NCBI GenBank assembly: GCA_035135055.1
Contig: JAVFHQ010000005.1
Location: 124,001-188,000, forward strand
Direction: 5' to 3'
Length of the DNA: 64,000 nucleotides
Source: Oleoguttula mirabilis
Taxonomy: Eukaryota; Ascomycota; Dothideomycetes; Mycosphaerellales; Teratosphaeriaceae
The translations under genes and the position numbers were made by a program. The notes under the pieces are model-generated. The model ran no database searches. It was given only the letters and a program-made list of their open reading frames with translations, and was not told where the DNA came from. Positions 20,165 through 31,548 of this stretch are shown here, in pieces; position 1 is the stretch's first letter; each line of letters opens with the position of its first letter.

Positions 20165-22866
20165 GCAAGCCATGCTTCACACAATTTCATGCGCGGTTAC
20201 AAGTTGCATCCCTGAAGCCACGGATAACTCCAGACCATCGAGCATTCCGCGACCTTAATCGAACATCGAGATTTTCTGTCGTCCATACCCAGGCGTGGTA
20301 CCGTGGCCGCCGCCCGGCGCGCGTGCAAGCCGAATAATGTTGGCAAACGTTCGCCACTCGGTCGACTGTGGCAGAAATGGACCTGCATTAGTGCTCTTCG
20401 TCCTGCAAGTCGTCCTTCTCACTCAGCCCCTTTAGGAGGTCATGTGCAGGCTTATCAAGATATGGTCAATGACATCTTCTGCTTCCACCGATGCTGCATA
20501 GTGGCATTACGACGGCATGACGGGGCTCACGGTGGATTGGCTTGCTGGAAGATGTCAGCGGTTTCGAGCGAGCATACGGATCGTCTTCGGTGCGAGGAGT
20601 GACGGAGCATGATGAAGGTGTGAGTCAGGTGCGCTACGATGGTGTTGGACGACATCCAATTTAGACAGGGGTAGGTCCTGTATTGACAAGGATTGCTCGT
20701 TCCCAGCCGCGTTTCATCTTATCCTGATGATACAGGCACGCCGCACGACGGAGTCGGACGGACGCCCAACCAAATGTGCAGTGTCAGACTTCGGAGCCAA
20801 ACGCAGTCAACTGACCTGTTCAGGCTATTCGCCAGAGGCCCGGCATGAGCCTAGAAAGAAAAACGGCCCGCACGGCAGTGGTGCGGCACTCGCTATGTTC
20901 ATGCTTTATGACGACAGGCGGCGTGGCTGGTGTAATCGTGGGTCAGAATGATCGGGGATGTCGCGCACCTTAGTGTTTGATGTGCAAGAAGATTCCCTTA
21001 TCTCTTCGGATCAGCGCAAGGTCAGAAGGACAGTCCGCAGGACCGCGTAATAAGCTAACCAGAGCACTGAAATCTGGACCGCGCTCTCAATGCGATCCCC
21101 GCATCCTGCGCGCCACAGGAAAGTGCTGCGCCACAGTCCTTCTGCATAAAATGTAGCGACAACGTGGGCTCAGCCTTGTGATTCCGGCAGTCCTGCCGAG
21201 GAGCCACACTGGTGCCTATGATCCCGGATTTGAGTGGTTGGAACGTCCCGTCTGGCTCCGTAGACGTGGAGATCTGCAGTGACGGTTTGGAAGCATCAAG
21301 GATGATCACGCCCGAGACCGTAGACGACCAAAAGTTTTAGCTCAAAGGCAGTTGAGGGCAGCTGCTTTGGAGTGGTACGTGCTCGAGTCTTTTCAGAGTG
21401 TTTTCTGTTCTTTGGGCCTAGGGCCCGGGAGCGCGGCAATGTCAGGCAAGCGGCAGCGCTCTATTGAATGTTTATTTCGCCAATAGCTGCATAGCACCCG
21501 TTATACACGCTGCATATGGTTCTATATTTCTGCCGCTCGCTTTCGTAGACCTCCGAAGCATTTCGCCTAGCTACTGGGTATTCGTCGAATGGTCAGAATC
21601 CCCAGAAGGTGAAACCCGAAAGGCGGAAAAGACGTCCGGAGCGACACAAACGCAAACTGAAATCAATCGATCTACTACACTACTACAGCAGCCTTGAACG
21701 ACGATTGCTATGCATGACGTAACGTCCACGAGCGGTGACTGGAGGTGTGTTCGCGCACACGTCGCGATGCGTTGTGCAACAGCGGGATGTGATACTGGGA
21801 TCACCCTTCCCGATCGCGCGCAGGATGAAATGAAAGAGACGGGACTTGAAAGTTGACTGGCACTTGCCGAAACGCCCAAATAACAACCAGAGGTGGAGGA
21901 AATGAGATCGATGTGCCGGTTAAAAGTACTGAGCCGCCGTCTCAGAGACTCAGCGGCTCAGCGGGCCTCAGCCTCTCAGGTCTGTCAACTCCACCGCGTG
22001 AGTCGTGACAGGTCGGCGGATGCATTGCACCATCGCTTCGGCTGTTTTGTCAAGTCCCTCCTGTGCTGCCTTCTCATGGGAACCGTGGCGTCGTTCCGTC
22101 ACCCTCGGCGCTAGAAGCTGCTTTTAAGGAGAGAGAGCCCTACATAATTAATGGCCGTTGGCGGCAGGACCGCGCCGGAATTGGGAGACGAGTACGGATG
22201 ACACAAGCCGATGAGACACGAGAAACGAGCCACAGCTGCTAGTAGGGATGCACCGCTAGTGGGACGTGTTTGACAAGGACGCGGGCATTTCATTGCCATT
22301 CAGGATCGCGCTATAGGAACAGACCTCGGCAGCGCTCCAGAAGGAATGTGGCACCCCCGAAGTCCCTCGAAGCGAGGGCTGCGACGCCCAATCCAGATGC
22401 CACGAACTTCACGTCCCGCAGGAGGTCCACTCCGTGTGGCTCGTGGACCCACATGATGTGGCTGTGCTGTCCAATCTGTGGCGTTGCCTCACTCGCTATT
22501 GCTCGTCTGTGACGGTTTTGTGCCGTCGTCCAAAGGCCTAGAAGGCTTAACATACGTGGCTCCTCTACGATCATCAAACTTTTGGCGGTTCGGTGTGCAG
22601 CAATGCGCGCCTGATAGCGAAAGTTCTCCCGAGCCCTCGACGTCGCCGCTGCTGGCGCGCCGCAGACCCCTGCATTTGCGCGGAGCTTTATTGCAGTCGA
22701 GCGCCCACCGTGGCTGACCGACCTAATCTTCGCACTGTCTCACGATCCTACACCGTGCACACCCAAAGGTCCCAAACACCTGACGACATCTCGACTACTC
22801 TCCTCTTCTTATGCTACCGCCGCCGTGGACTCCCTCGCGTTTTTGCCTGGTGTGGGGTCTGCAAAC
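20165..22866. other. 2.7-kb spacer upstream of the CP2 factor gene
   Basis: No supported gene. Short frames on both strands do not continue or splice into a protein. The right half, including ACCGAC/CTCAG-rich sequence near 21940-22000 and 22700-22860, probably holds the promoter and leader of the CP2 gene; long leaders are common for fungal regulators. Confidence 0.45.
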
Positions 22867-25590
22867 ATGTTTCGAAACAGGTGCGTACATCCCACCGACA
22901 TTCTACGCCTCCACTGCCACAGGATCGGCTTTTGCGCGCTGCAGCAGACTTTCGCGTTGTGGAGCTACGCGCTGATGGAATAACCATAGGCAATCCCAAA
23001 AGCCCAGCGACGACCTCTACAAGCACTTCAAAGCGCACTTCCCGCAGTTGAATCAGCCTGCCGGTAGCAGTGCGCCCGCGGCCGGTGCGACCTCCTTAGT
23101 AGATGCGCTCGACGGCTCAATGCACCCACGGTACGTCTCTCTTTTGCATTGCGCGGAGATTGCGGTCAGCCCTCTGGCCGAACAATTGCAAACTTCGACA
23201 ATAGCTGTACCATGACTGACACTACATTGCTCAGGCCTCTTGAGGTTCAACAACATGACATCAAGGATGCGGATCCCACCCCGCGAGGGTCTAACGAGCC
23301 ATGGCACTTTGGCACTTCTGGCCTTACACCATCCATGATGGATCCCAACAGCCATAGCTTCAACATGTTCGCAAACCAGATGCCTGGCTACTACACGCCG
23401 ACCCCAGGCGGCACCAACACGCTCTACCACAGTCAAGCCGGCGACCTCCATACTCCGGGCTATATTATGGGACTCGGCACACCGCTCTCAATGCCTACCT
23501 CAGAAGGCACCTTGCATGCTGGCCAGCAAGCCGCTTCCTTTCAAGGTTTTCACGCACATCTCCCGCAACACATGCAACAATCTTCGTTCCAGAACGTCAA
23601 TCCGTTCCATATGCAGCACCATCACCATCAGCAAGGCTTTCCACCACATCACTTCACACACCATTCATCTTACGAGCCTATGGAAGGCCCAGTGGGCGAG
23701 TCACCCGTGGAAGACTTGGGAGTGGACGTCAATATGCTCCAGCATCACTCGCCCGATGCGCTGTTCCGTCATCCGCAAAGCATGCCGACAGCAATGCAGC
23801 CTCCGCCGATGCATCCCACAGGAGAGAAGTAAGCTTCGCGTATAGGTCGTGCGATTGCGGCCGCTTTGCTGACATCGCGCAGTTTCCGCTATCATGTCAC
23901 CTTGAACGCGCCGACGGCGATGATTAAGCGTTCCGACGAGATACCCGTCACGTACCTGAACAAGGGTCAAGCGTACACGCTCAATGTCGTGGACACACAC
24001 ATCCAGCACCCATCTACGCTTGTGCAGTATCGCACGTTCGTTCGCGTGTCGTTCGAGGATGAGCAGCAGCGCGCCAAACCCGCGGCATGCTGGCAATTGT
24101 GGAAGGAGGGTCGCGGCACGAATGAAGCGCATCAAAGAGGTGGCCGTCTCCAGGCAGTGGAGTATGTCGAGTCCGGTCAACTTGGCAATGCCGAAGACCC
24201 CAGCAAACCCAAGATTGAGCTTGAGAGTTACTCCTTCGACGGCTTCTGCGTGCTTTGGAGCCCGCCCGCTGGAGCGTCAGAGTGCCCGATCTCGGTTCGC
24301 TTCAACTTCTTGTCTACTGACTTCAGCCACTCCAAAGGCGTGAAGGGCATCCCTGTCAGGCTATGCGCAAAGACGGAGATGGTTGGAAATACTTCGCCCG
24401 TCGTATCGCAATCTCAGGGCCCAGAGGTCTGCTACGGCAAGGTCAAGCTTTTCCGCGATCACGGTGCCGAGCGTAAGCTATCGAACGACGTTGCCCATGT
24501 TAAGAAGACGATCGACAAGCTCAACCAGCAGATTGCTCAGATCGAGTCAGGTATGAGAGATCTGGGGAAGCGCAAACGTGGCTCGCTCGCGAAAGGCAGT
24601 GGAGACGACAGGCCTGGCAAGGTAGCCAAGCATAGGCGCACATGGTCCATGACCTCGGCCACTTCCAGTGGCGGCAGAGGCAGCGCGGAGGAAGATGTGC
24701 ACACGAAGCTGGTGACGCTTCAAGATATGTTTACCTCGACTCGTCCAGCCAGCATCCTCTACCTACGTGGCGACGAGCAAGACGACATGGATCTCTACCC
24801 AGTAAGGATTTCTGGAGAGCCGATCAGCTTGGTTAGGACGGATACCAACGAGTCCTCGACTTGGGAGCGACAGAGCACGCGGACGGGACCGCCATCATCG
24901 CTTGTGTCTCCCAGTCCGAGCTCCAACTCTTTGGCCGGCAGTCGAAGGGGCTCGAACTTGCAGCAACCCACACCGTTCGGCGGGCCATCACGGGTCAACT
25001 CGAGCGATTGGCGCGGTCATCCGCAGACGGCGACGGCGGACATACCATCAGCACCTCCGATAAACACACCGCAATTAGCAAGCCCGTCAGACAACCTAGC
25101 AGTCAAGATCCAGACAAGGTCACCAATCAGCGGCACTATGTCAGGCTGGATCGAGGCCCTAGGTGTGGACTCTAACTATCAGCCACCACCTGAGCGTCCC
25201 GTCAAGCCTGTTGCTTGCTTCTACGTCCAACCACGCATTGCTGGACAACCTCCGACGGACAATTTCCACCGAGCCATTTACCTCACGCAAAGAACGTTGA
25301 GAGAGTTCAACCGCGTTTTGGCGACGAAGTGCAATATTGAGCCCACCAAGGTGTTGCGCACAGTAAGAGTCAGCCGTCAGGGCCTGCACATCCTCCTCGA
25401 CGATGAGTGCATACGCGAGCTTCCGGAAGGTCAGGACATGACTGCAGAGTTCAGCGAAATGCAGCCAGAGTCACCCACGAAGACCAAAAGGGAGTGGGAT
25501 TCAGGGCCAACCGACATACAGTGCGATGGCGACGTGCCGTCTCTCGAGAACACATCCACCAACAGCTATGAGCTCAAGCTTCTATTTTAA
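22867..25590 (+). CDS. Grainyhead/CP2-family transcription factor
   Basis: Sequence-specific DNA-binding regulator; the Neurospora member (CSP-2) is known for cell-wall remodelling and conidial separation. Four exons, 22867-22880, 22990-23130, 23235-23828 and 23883-25590, encode 818 residues; introns are 109, 104, 104 and 54 bp in a model where only three are needed between these exons (109, 104, 54). The 14-base first exon gives MFRNR and joins QKPSDDLYKHFKAHFPQL. Residues up to about 250 are disordered and His/Met/Pro-rich, with a run of histidines (QHHHHQQ). The CP2 DNA-binding domain begins at about 250 with FRYHVTLNAPTAMIKRSDE and continues through YSFDGFCVLW and SHSKGVKGIPVRLCAKTE. The C-terminal segment VRVSRQGLHILLDDECIREL near 750 matches the ubiquitin-like dimerisation domain. 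The tiny first exon is the weakest part. Confidence 0.9.
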
Positions 25591-28003
25591 TAAGAAAGCG
25601 CAGGCGCTCCCGCAACATACACCGAAGCACCACACCCATTTATTCTCACGATCTGGACGATGCGACATGTACTGCTTCTACGGCGGGGTCTGCACATATG
25701 GGTTCAGCACAGATATCACGCCTGGACAACGGGCACAGAGATACCACGCCTTTGATATCGGGCTTTGTTGTTTCACGATACCCATTTGGCGATTTTTGGG
25801 ACGGCTGCTTGCGCAAATAATACATATTTAGTATACTCTCCATCTGCACCAAGGTGTTGGGCCAAGGCGCAACATCCAGGCACAAGAATGATAATAGCTG
25901 TAGTGAATACCAGACCATTGACGAATCTGGTCACATTTTGAATTTGTTGTACGAAATACCCAGGTACCACGAGTTATCCGGACTACATGTATGCAACTTT
26001 GATTTATTCCTCGCTCACGTTTACCTCATTGTGATCCTTCTCAGCACGTCTTGGAAGGGTCTTTGACGCCCAGCAGTATTGCGCCGATGTTGATCGTTGA
26101 CGTGGCGGTCCGCAGTTGGAGTGCAACAATGAACGAAATTCCTGCACGATCGACTGTTACATCTGCGACCGCGCCACAGAGACCCCGTATTGAGGGTTGC
26201 TCTCCACACGTCTGAAACACCAGTATATGCACGTCGACGACTTCACCGTTTACATCCCTTGATCCGTAGGTCGACCGGCTAGTCACGGATGCTATCAGTG
26301 CTATGATGCCTTCTTCTCACTGATCACGATCGAAGGTGATTGCATGCAGTCCTTCACGATGTATGGCCACTGATTGCTCGGGTTTCAGGACATGGGATGG
26401 CGATCGTCGAGCACTTCGCCACTCATAACCTCTTACCCTATCGGCGCGCTGCATGGATCCCACCTTGAACGGATTCATGTCGGAGCCGCCGTTCGCTTTG
26501 ACTCTACGAACGTCTCCTCTTGCACAAGCCGTCGGGTAGCATGAGTTTGCGACGCCTCATCACATCCATGGATGTACTAGGTACCTAGGTAGCTGATCGG
26601 CCGCCGATCAGTATGCTCAGCCACACGGCCGTAAAGCTAGGCCGGTCCAGAATAGCTTTATTGTGACTGCAAGCATCGGTTAGCTGCTGCCGATATGCAC
26701 ATAATGCGAAGGGTCGAGATGTACTCAGGAACCCTCGATGATGCTCGATCGTCGAGTAAGGTAGCTTTACACACAGAGCACAGTCACACGTCTACGTCTC
26801 TATGACCAAAGCGACCGCCGAGCCAGCATCATCCCGCCTATCGACCTCTATCTGCAGCTGGCAAACTGCAGCTGGCGGTAAAGACATAGCGTCACGGACG
26901 ACACGATCGTCGGCAAGCGGCGCTGAACTCTCTCGAGCAGCGCTCGCTGCTAAGGTTGTGATATCCGCTAAGGATGGCAATCGCGGTAGTCAGACTGACA
27001 ATAAATTGTAGCGGAGATGGTCATTTCGAGGGAGATGTGAGTGAGAGTTAGTGCGCAACCAGTCAAGTTTCGCATCTCGAAGAAACTGTACAGTAATGCC
27101 ATTGACCGATTATATTAGTGAGAGACAACGCCGCAACTGTCAAGCAGACTTGTGCCAAACATGAGCGGTCCGGTTGACCATGATCTGTCCATGCGCCTAC
27201 CAAAGCCTAATCGGGGTCTTCCCTTGGCGAAGAAGCGTCCTGCGGTGATGCCGATCGCTGTGCGGTAGATCTGTCTGCACATTGTCAACAGTGTATGCGA
27301 AGGATCGTGATCCCGCTTGGTTGAGGGTTGCGTGAAGCTACTGTGGTGTATACATAGGGCGTCAACTGCATGATTAGCATGAACCCAGGACCTTTCCAGC
27401 GCGTTCCATGAACTTGATACCCTCCTGTGAGGAAGCAACCCCGGGGTCGTACTGTCGACGAAGCTCGTTGTCGGTGGCGTTGACAATCATGCTCGTCTAA
27501 ACTAGGTGATCGTGTGAGTAACGTACTGGCGTCGTCAGCCGGGACCTTTGCGATAGGATTGTGGCGAATAATGTGTGTGCAGTGGGCTGCGCCTCAATAT
27601 TTGACCTGTCAAAGTCAAATCGCCCTGCCGAGTTGTATCGTGTATTGCGGTTCTCAAGTCTTCGAGAGCAGAGACATCGTGCCGCGCCCGTCTGGTCTCA
27701 ACCATCGTCACATCGTGGTGTTTGGCGGGTCGACACCTATACCTGCAACAATAAGACATCCTGCCTGGGAGTCAGATGTCACAACGCGATCGACTGAGGT
27801 GAGTGCGGGCGAAGTACGCGCACTGAGACGCGAAGGACGGCCGAACGGCTTTGAATGAAGAATCGGTGTATACACGAAGAGCTTACGAAACCGTAACAAG
27901 CAGTCGTATTAGCTCGCGTACTGTGGGTATCTCGTGGCAACAAGCACCTAAACACCTCGCTAAGTTGGCAACGCCTCGCCTTCGACAAATGCCAGCCTCG
28001 GCA
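25591..28003. other. 2.4-kb spacer with a perfect palindrome
   Basis: No supported gene. A minus-strand frame at 26041-26286 reads evenly (IVALQLRTATSTINIGAILL) but has no start or splice partners. A perfect inverted repeat lies at 26593-26611, next to the palindrome CTAGGTACCTAG at about 26577-26588. The left end should hold the 3' untranslated part of the CP2 gene. Confidence 0.45.
26593..26611. repeat. Perfect 9-bp inverted repeat
   Basis: CTGATCGGC and GCCGATCAG are separated by one base, so the 19-base stretch can form a hairpin or a dyad binding site. Another palindrome precedes it. It lies in a long spacer, far from both neighbouring starts. Confidence 0.8.
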
Positions 28004-28870
28004 TCAAGCATACATCTTCAAGCATTTGAACTGGTCGTGATCGTCTTTGCAGGTGACGCTGCAAGTCATAGCACCACACTTCATGCACCTCACTCGACCC
28101 CAATATCCGCACGTCTCGCAAAAGCGGCGCGGTGGCGCTGCGCTGGAAGACGGCGGTCTAGATCGTGCTTGGCCGTAAGTGAGTGGAGGAGCGTTCAGCA
28201 ACGCTTCCAACTGCGCTTCTGATGGTAGCGGCGGAACGGCATCTTCGCCTTCGTCATCCACATCATCAAGGTTCGTGATCTCTCCATAGGACAAAGCCTG
28301 TGCAGTGCGAGGCCAAGGCGGCGGTGCCATTGGCGTCACGGGCGCTGGGCTGCCACTGACACTGCTGTCCTCCCGTGTCTTTCTTCTCGCGATGGGCGTT
28401 TTGCTCGGTCGTTGTACGCCCGTGGATACCTCGACGTCGACATCGCGTCTCCCAGTCCTCGCGATCTCCGCCTCCTCGTCATCCAGATAGTGCGCGAACG
28501 TCTTGCCACTCCCGAGGATCTTTTTGGTATTCGGCGTCTTGCCCGCCCTTACTGCACCGCTTGCACCCGCGCCGCCTTCCTTCTTCGGTATTGCAAGCTC
28601 ACTGGCATTCTTCGAGTTGTCGCTGTTCAAATCTCTGATCTTGCGCTCAACCTCGCGTTGTTGCCGAGCGCTGAGCGCTTCCTTCTGCTGTTCTGTCGGT
28701 CCATTTAGCGACGCCCTTGCGCGTTTGCGATTGCTGGTGCCCCAGTTCTTCGCCGGATCGTCTTGTGCTCCCGAGACAGCTACCCATGCGAAGCCCGGCG
28801 CTTGTCTAGAGCCAGTTGTCGGCAGCTCATCGATATGTGGCGTACAAAAACGTAATGGCCCGGTCGCCAT
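28004..28870 (-). CDS. vps71: SWR1-complex subunit Vps71 (ZNHIT1-type HIT zinc finger)
   Basis: Subunit of the SWR1 chromatin remodeller that deposits H2A.Z; nuclear. The single exon encodes 288 residues. The N-terminal half is basic and disordered (NRKRARASLNGPTEQQKEAL). A conserved segment follows around GKTFAHYLDDEEAEI, where the family has a short motif before the finger. The C-terminal HIT finger is complete, with CETCGYWGRVRCMKCGAMTC, then CKDDHDQFKC, ending in LKMYA at the terminus as in Vps71/ZNHIT1. The protein is longer than human ZNHIT1 because of disordered insertions, which is normal in fungi. It is head-to-head with the acyl-protein thioesterase gene across 339 bases. Confidence 0.9.
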   Translation of the reverse strand: MATGPLRFCTPHIDELPTTGSRQAPGFAWVAVSGAQDDPAKNWGTSNRKRARASLNGPTEQQKEALSARQQREVERKIRDLNSDNSKNASELAIPKKEGGAGASGAVRAGKTPNTKKILGSGKTFAHYLDDEEAEIARTGRRDVDVEVSTGVQRPSKTPIARRKTREDSSVSGSPAPVTPMAPPPWPRTAQALSYGEITNLDDVDDEGEDAVPPLPSEAQLEALLNAPPLTYGQARSRPPSSSAAPPRRFCETCGYWGRVRCMKCGAMTCSVTCKDDHDQFKCLKMYA

Positions 28871-29209
28871 GCTGGCTCAAGATGAACTGACCCGATGGTT
28901 TGGTGGGAGGGGACAACGAAAGGCACGCGACAGTCACATGAAGATCTCAAGGGCCGACCCGCCCCGTCCGTGCCCGATATGTCGATCTCACCTGCGGCTT
29001 GTTGAGCACAGCAGCCAGAGCTTCCGTTGTCTCACGCAACCCGAGGTCTTCCGTTAGCCCGTCACTCCTCACTTGGACGATAATGGAGCATGTCCACTGG
29101 TGGGGTATGGGAAGAGTCTCGTGCGCTGTCTGTCCGAGATGTAGACCTAGTAGTATTGCTCGGTCGTCCTTGGGGACACCTACACCCTCCGCAACTTACC
29201 ACCTACGAC
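28871..29209. promoter_or_regulatory. Divergent promoter region: vps71 / acyl-protein thioesterase
   Basis: A 339-base spacer between divergent genes. Both promoters must lie here or overlap the leaders; no particular motif is claimed. Confidence 0.4.
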
Positions 29210-30045
29210 ATGGCAGGCCGAGCGCGACGAATGACACTGCCGAGTTTGGCTGGCCGGGATGATCCAATATACAAACCGGCGACAGAACCCGCCTCGGATC
29301 CAGCACACGGGGCAGCCTTTATATGTCTTCATGGCCTGGGCGACTCTGCTGAGGGTCTGGAAAGTACGAGATCATGTCATCATGCGGGTTGGGACACTCG
29401 CTAAACGAGTTAGACGTCGCGGATCAATTCCAGAGCAACGGTAAACTGCCATACATGAACTGGATCATCCCAAACGCTATGGAAGACCGCGATGCAATGC
29501 AAACTGCCTGGTACACTCCTACAGGGTTCTCGCTGTTCGCCTCCAGTCGACCCGAGCTTGAGGAGGAAGAAGATGAGGCGGGCATGAGGAAGACCGTAGC
29601 GTACATCGAATCGCTTATAGACGCCTGCGTCAACAAAGGCATACCGCCCAATCGTATCGTGCTTGGCGGCTTTAGTCAAGGCTGCGCCATGAGCTTGCTC
29701 ACTGACCTGACATCGAAGAAATACGCTGGACGACTTGCGGGGATTGCCGGGATCATGGGGTATCTGCCGTTGGCGAGCGGACACAAGCTGCAGGACATAC
29801 GAGCGCATCACGATTTGCCGCCTACGCACGGCGAGGTGTCGGTCTTTCTGGCCAGAGGCAAGAAGGATCAATTGATCCCAAAGAGAATTTGGAACCAGAC
29901 TTTGAAGAAGCTGGAAGATCTTGGGCTGAATTCGAGCTCGATGGATGTGCATGAATACGAGGGTCTTGGGCATTCGCTGAGCGGCCCATTGCTGCGTGAT
30001 TTGTGCGGTTGGATGGAAAAGGTTATCCCGAAGTTGGAAGACTAG
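29210..30045 (+). CDS. apt1: Acyl-protein thioesterase 1 (lysophospholipase family)
   Basis: Serine hydrolase of the alpha/beta fold that removes palmitate from S-acylated proteins such as heterotrimeric G-protein subunits and Ras. Exons 29210-29363 and 29414-30045 encode 261 residues; the 50-bp intron (GTACGA to TAG) joins GDSAEGLE to NVADQFQSN. The oxyanion-hole strand ICLHGLGDSA is near residue 40. The nucleophile elbow GGFSQGCAM places catalytic Ser at 139, with Asp203 in RGKKDQLIP and His238 in EGLGHSLSG, so the triad is complete. It is cytosolic, with no signal peptide. The first ATG of the exon was chosen; Met8 at 29231 is an alternative. Confidence 0.94.
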
Positions 30046-30286
30046 ACAGTGGTAACGTACTGGTTATCGTTGAACCTGCAGATTCACGGGGTTGTTGGCA
30101 TATGAGCAAAAGCTATGTGCTGTGTCGTCTAAACGCACGTGTGAGGTAAGGACCCGGTCGCGCTTTCCACATCTGACACGTTCGGTAAGCGAGGCGCTCC
30201 ACTTTACTTGGATAATGCCACTGCATCTTCTCTTCCACGATGCACTGTGAGCAATTCACGCTCTGTCAGAATACAAATCAGTCACC
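30046..30286. other. Short spacer before hop2
   Basis: About 240 bases between two co-oriented genes, holding the 3' untranslated part of the thioesterase gene and the hop2 promoter. No motif recognised. Confidence 0.4.
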
Positions 30287-30993
30287 ATGGCGCCAACGAA
30301 GAAAGATGCAAAGGAGGAGAAGGAGGCCAAGCTCACCCCTGAGCAGTCCGCGGCCCTCATTGCGGACTACCTGCGCAAACAGAACCGGCCATACAGCGCG
30401 ACGGACATCAGCACCAACCTGAAGAACCGCGTTACGAAGGCCGCTGCTGCGAAGCTACTGAAGGACATGCACGAGAGGAAGGAGATTGAAGGCCGTGCTG
30501 CCGGCAAGCAGATCGTGTACCACTCTATACAGGTACGGAAGGAGCCAGCACACAGCGCGAGGCGATCACAGCAGGCTGACGAAGCACACAGGACGAAGCA
30601 GATGAGGATGGGCTCGAGAAGCTGCAGGCAATGGATGCGGAGACTACGCGCTTGCGAGAGGCGACGACGCAACTGAAGGCTGAGGAGAAGGAGCTCAAAC
30701 TCGCTCTGCGCGAGGGCACCTCACAAGTCCCGTTGCCAGAGCTCAGAACCTCGGTTGCTAGCCTGGAGCAGGAGAAGGCGGAACTCGTTGCACGTCTGGC
30801 GAAGCTCAAGGGCGGCAATCTGAAGCCTGTCAGCCTCGACGAGCGTGAGAAAGTCAACGCTGCTCACAGAAAGTGGCAGAGAGCTGCGGCAGCGAGGAAG
30901 AAGATTCGCCATGAGCTGTGGCAGGTGATCGCCGGTCAGATCGAGAAGGACAAGATCGAAGAGACAAAGGAGGTGCTGGGTTTGGAGTTCTGA
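30287..30993 (+). CDS. hop2: Homologous-pairing protein Hop2 (PSMC3IP)
   Basis: Meiotic recombination factor that partners Mnd1 and stimulates Dmc1/Rad51 strand exchange between homologues; nuclear. Exons 30287-30532 and 30592-30993 encode 215 residues; the 59-bp intron (GTACGG to CAG) restores frame between YHSIQ and DEADEDGLEK. The N-terminal winged-helix domain has LTPEQSAALIADYLRKQNRP followed by SATDISTNLKNRVTKAA and HERKEIEGRAAGKQIVYH. Two leucine-rich coiled coils follow (residues about 85-150), then a C-terminal helical cap with RKWQRAAAARKKIRHELW. Length equals the family norm (about 210-220). Presence implies meiotic capacity, at least ancestrally. Confidence 0.93.
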
Positions 30994-31285
30994 GTGAGCG
31001 GTTCACCGATGATGAGAGTTGTGGGACTGGCACATCGAATGTCATGTAGCTGTGATGCGATCGGACATTGATGCACAATCTTTGCTGTCTGTGTGTGACG
31101 GCTGAGACGGCCGTTGCTGCATTATGGGTATCTCATGATTATGAAAGGAAAACAACGCAAGCAATGAAGCTCGCAACCTCGCCACCCCGAGACGCCTCAT
31201 CAGTCAATCCATGAAGCATCGTGCGCGTCTGCCACCGTCCCACCCCGTGCCATGCCGGAGACCTTCAGCACGCTTAACGGCAAGC
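30994..31285. other. Convergent spacer
   Basis: About 290 bases between the 3' ends of hop2 (plus) and the small minus-strand gene. Nothing else seen. Confidence 0.4.
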
Positions 31286-31548
31286 TCAGTTGCTGTATTT
31301 CGCGGGAACCTTCTTGCCGCTCCACTTCTCGAACATAGTGCGGAACTTGTCGGTCCACTTCTCATTCTGTGCGCGGTACTTGGCCGGGTCAAGGCCCGCT
31401 TTCCTCTCCATGGCGTCGATGGCTGCGCATGCCATCAGTATGGTTGAATTGCACCGGCGAACGAGGCACCATATATGGTTGGCGACTGACCCTTGTCGAG
31501 GTAGTCTTCTCCGCCTTGCTGAGCTTGCTGAGCCTGCTGGCCTGACAT
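31286..31548 (-). CDS. Conserved small fungal protein, 64 aa, two exons
   Basis: Exon 1 is 31548-31491 and exon 2 31422-31286, with a 68-bp intron (GTCAGT to CAG, phase 1). The product starts MSGQQAQQAQQGGEDYLDK, continues AIDAMERKAGLDPAKYRAQN, and ends KKVPAKYSN. This layout, a Gln/Gly-rich start, then DYLDK, a short amphipathic helix and a KKVPxKFSN-like end, recurs in many filamentous fungi as an uncharacterised small protein; I know of no assigned function. It is highly charged, with no signal peptide or membrane span, and is likely cytosolic. Both exons together, including the diagnostic C-terminus, make chance unlikely. The GTCAGT donor is not the commonest form. Confidence 0.78.
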
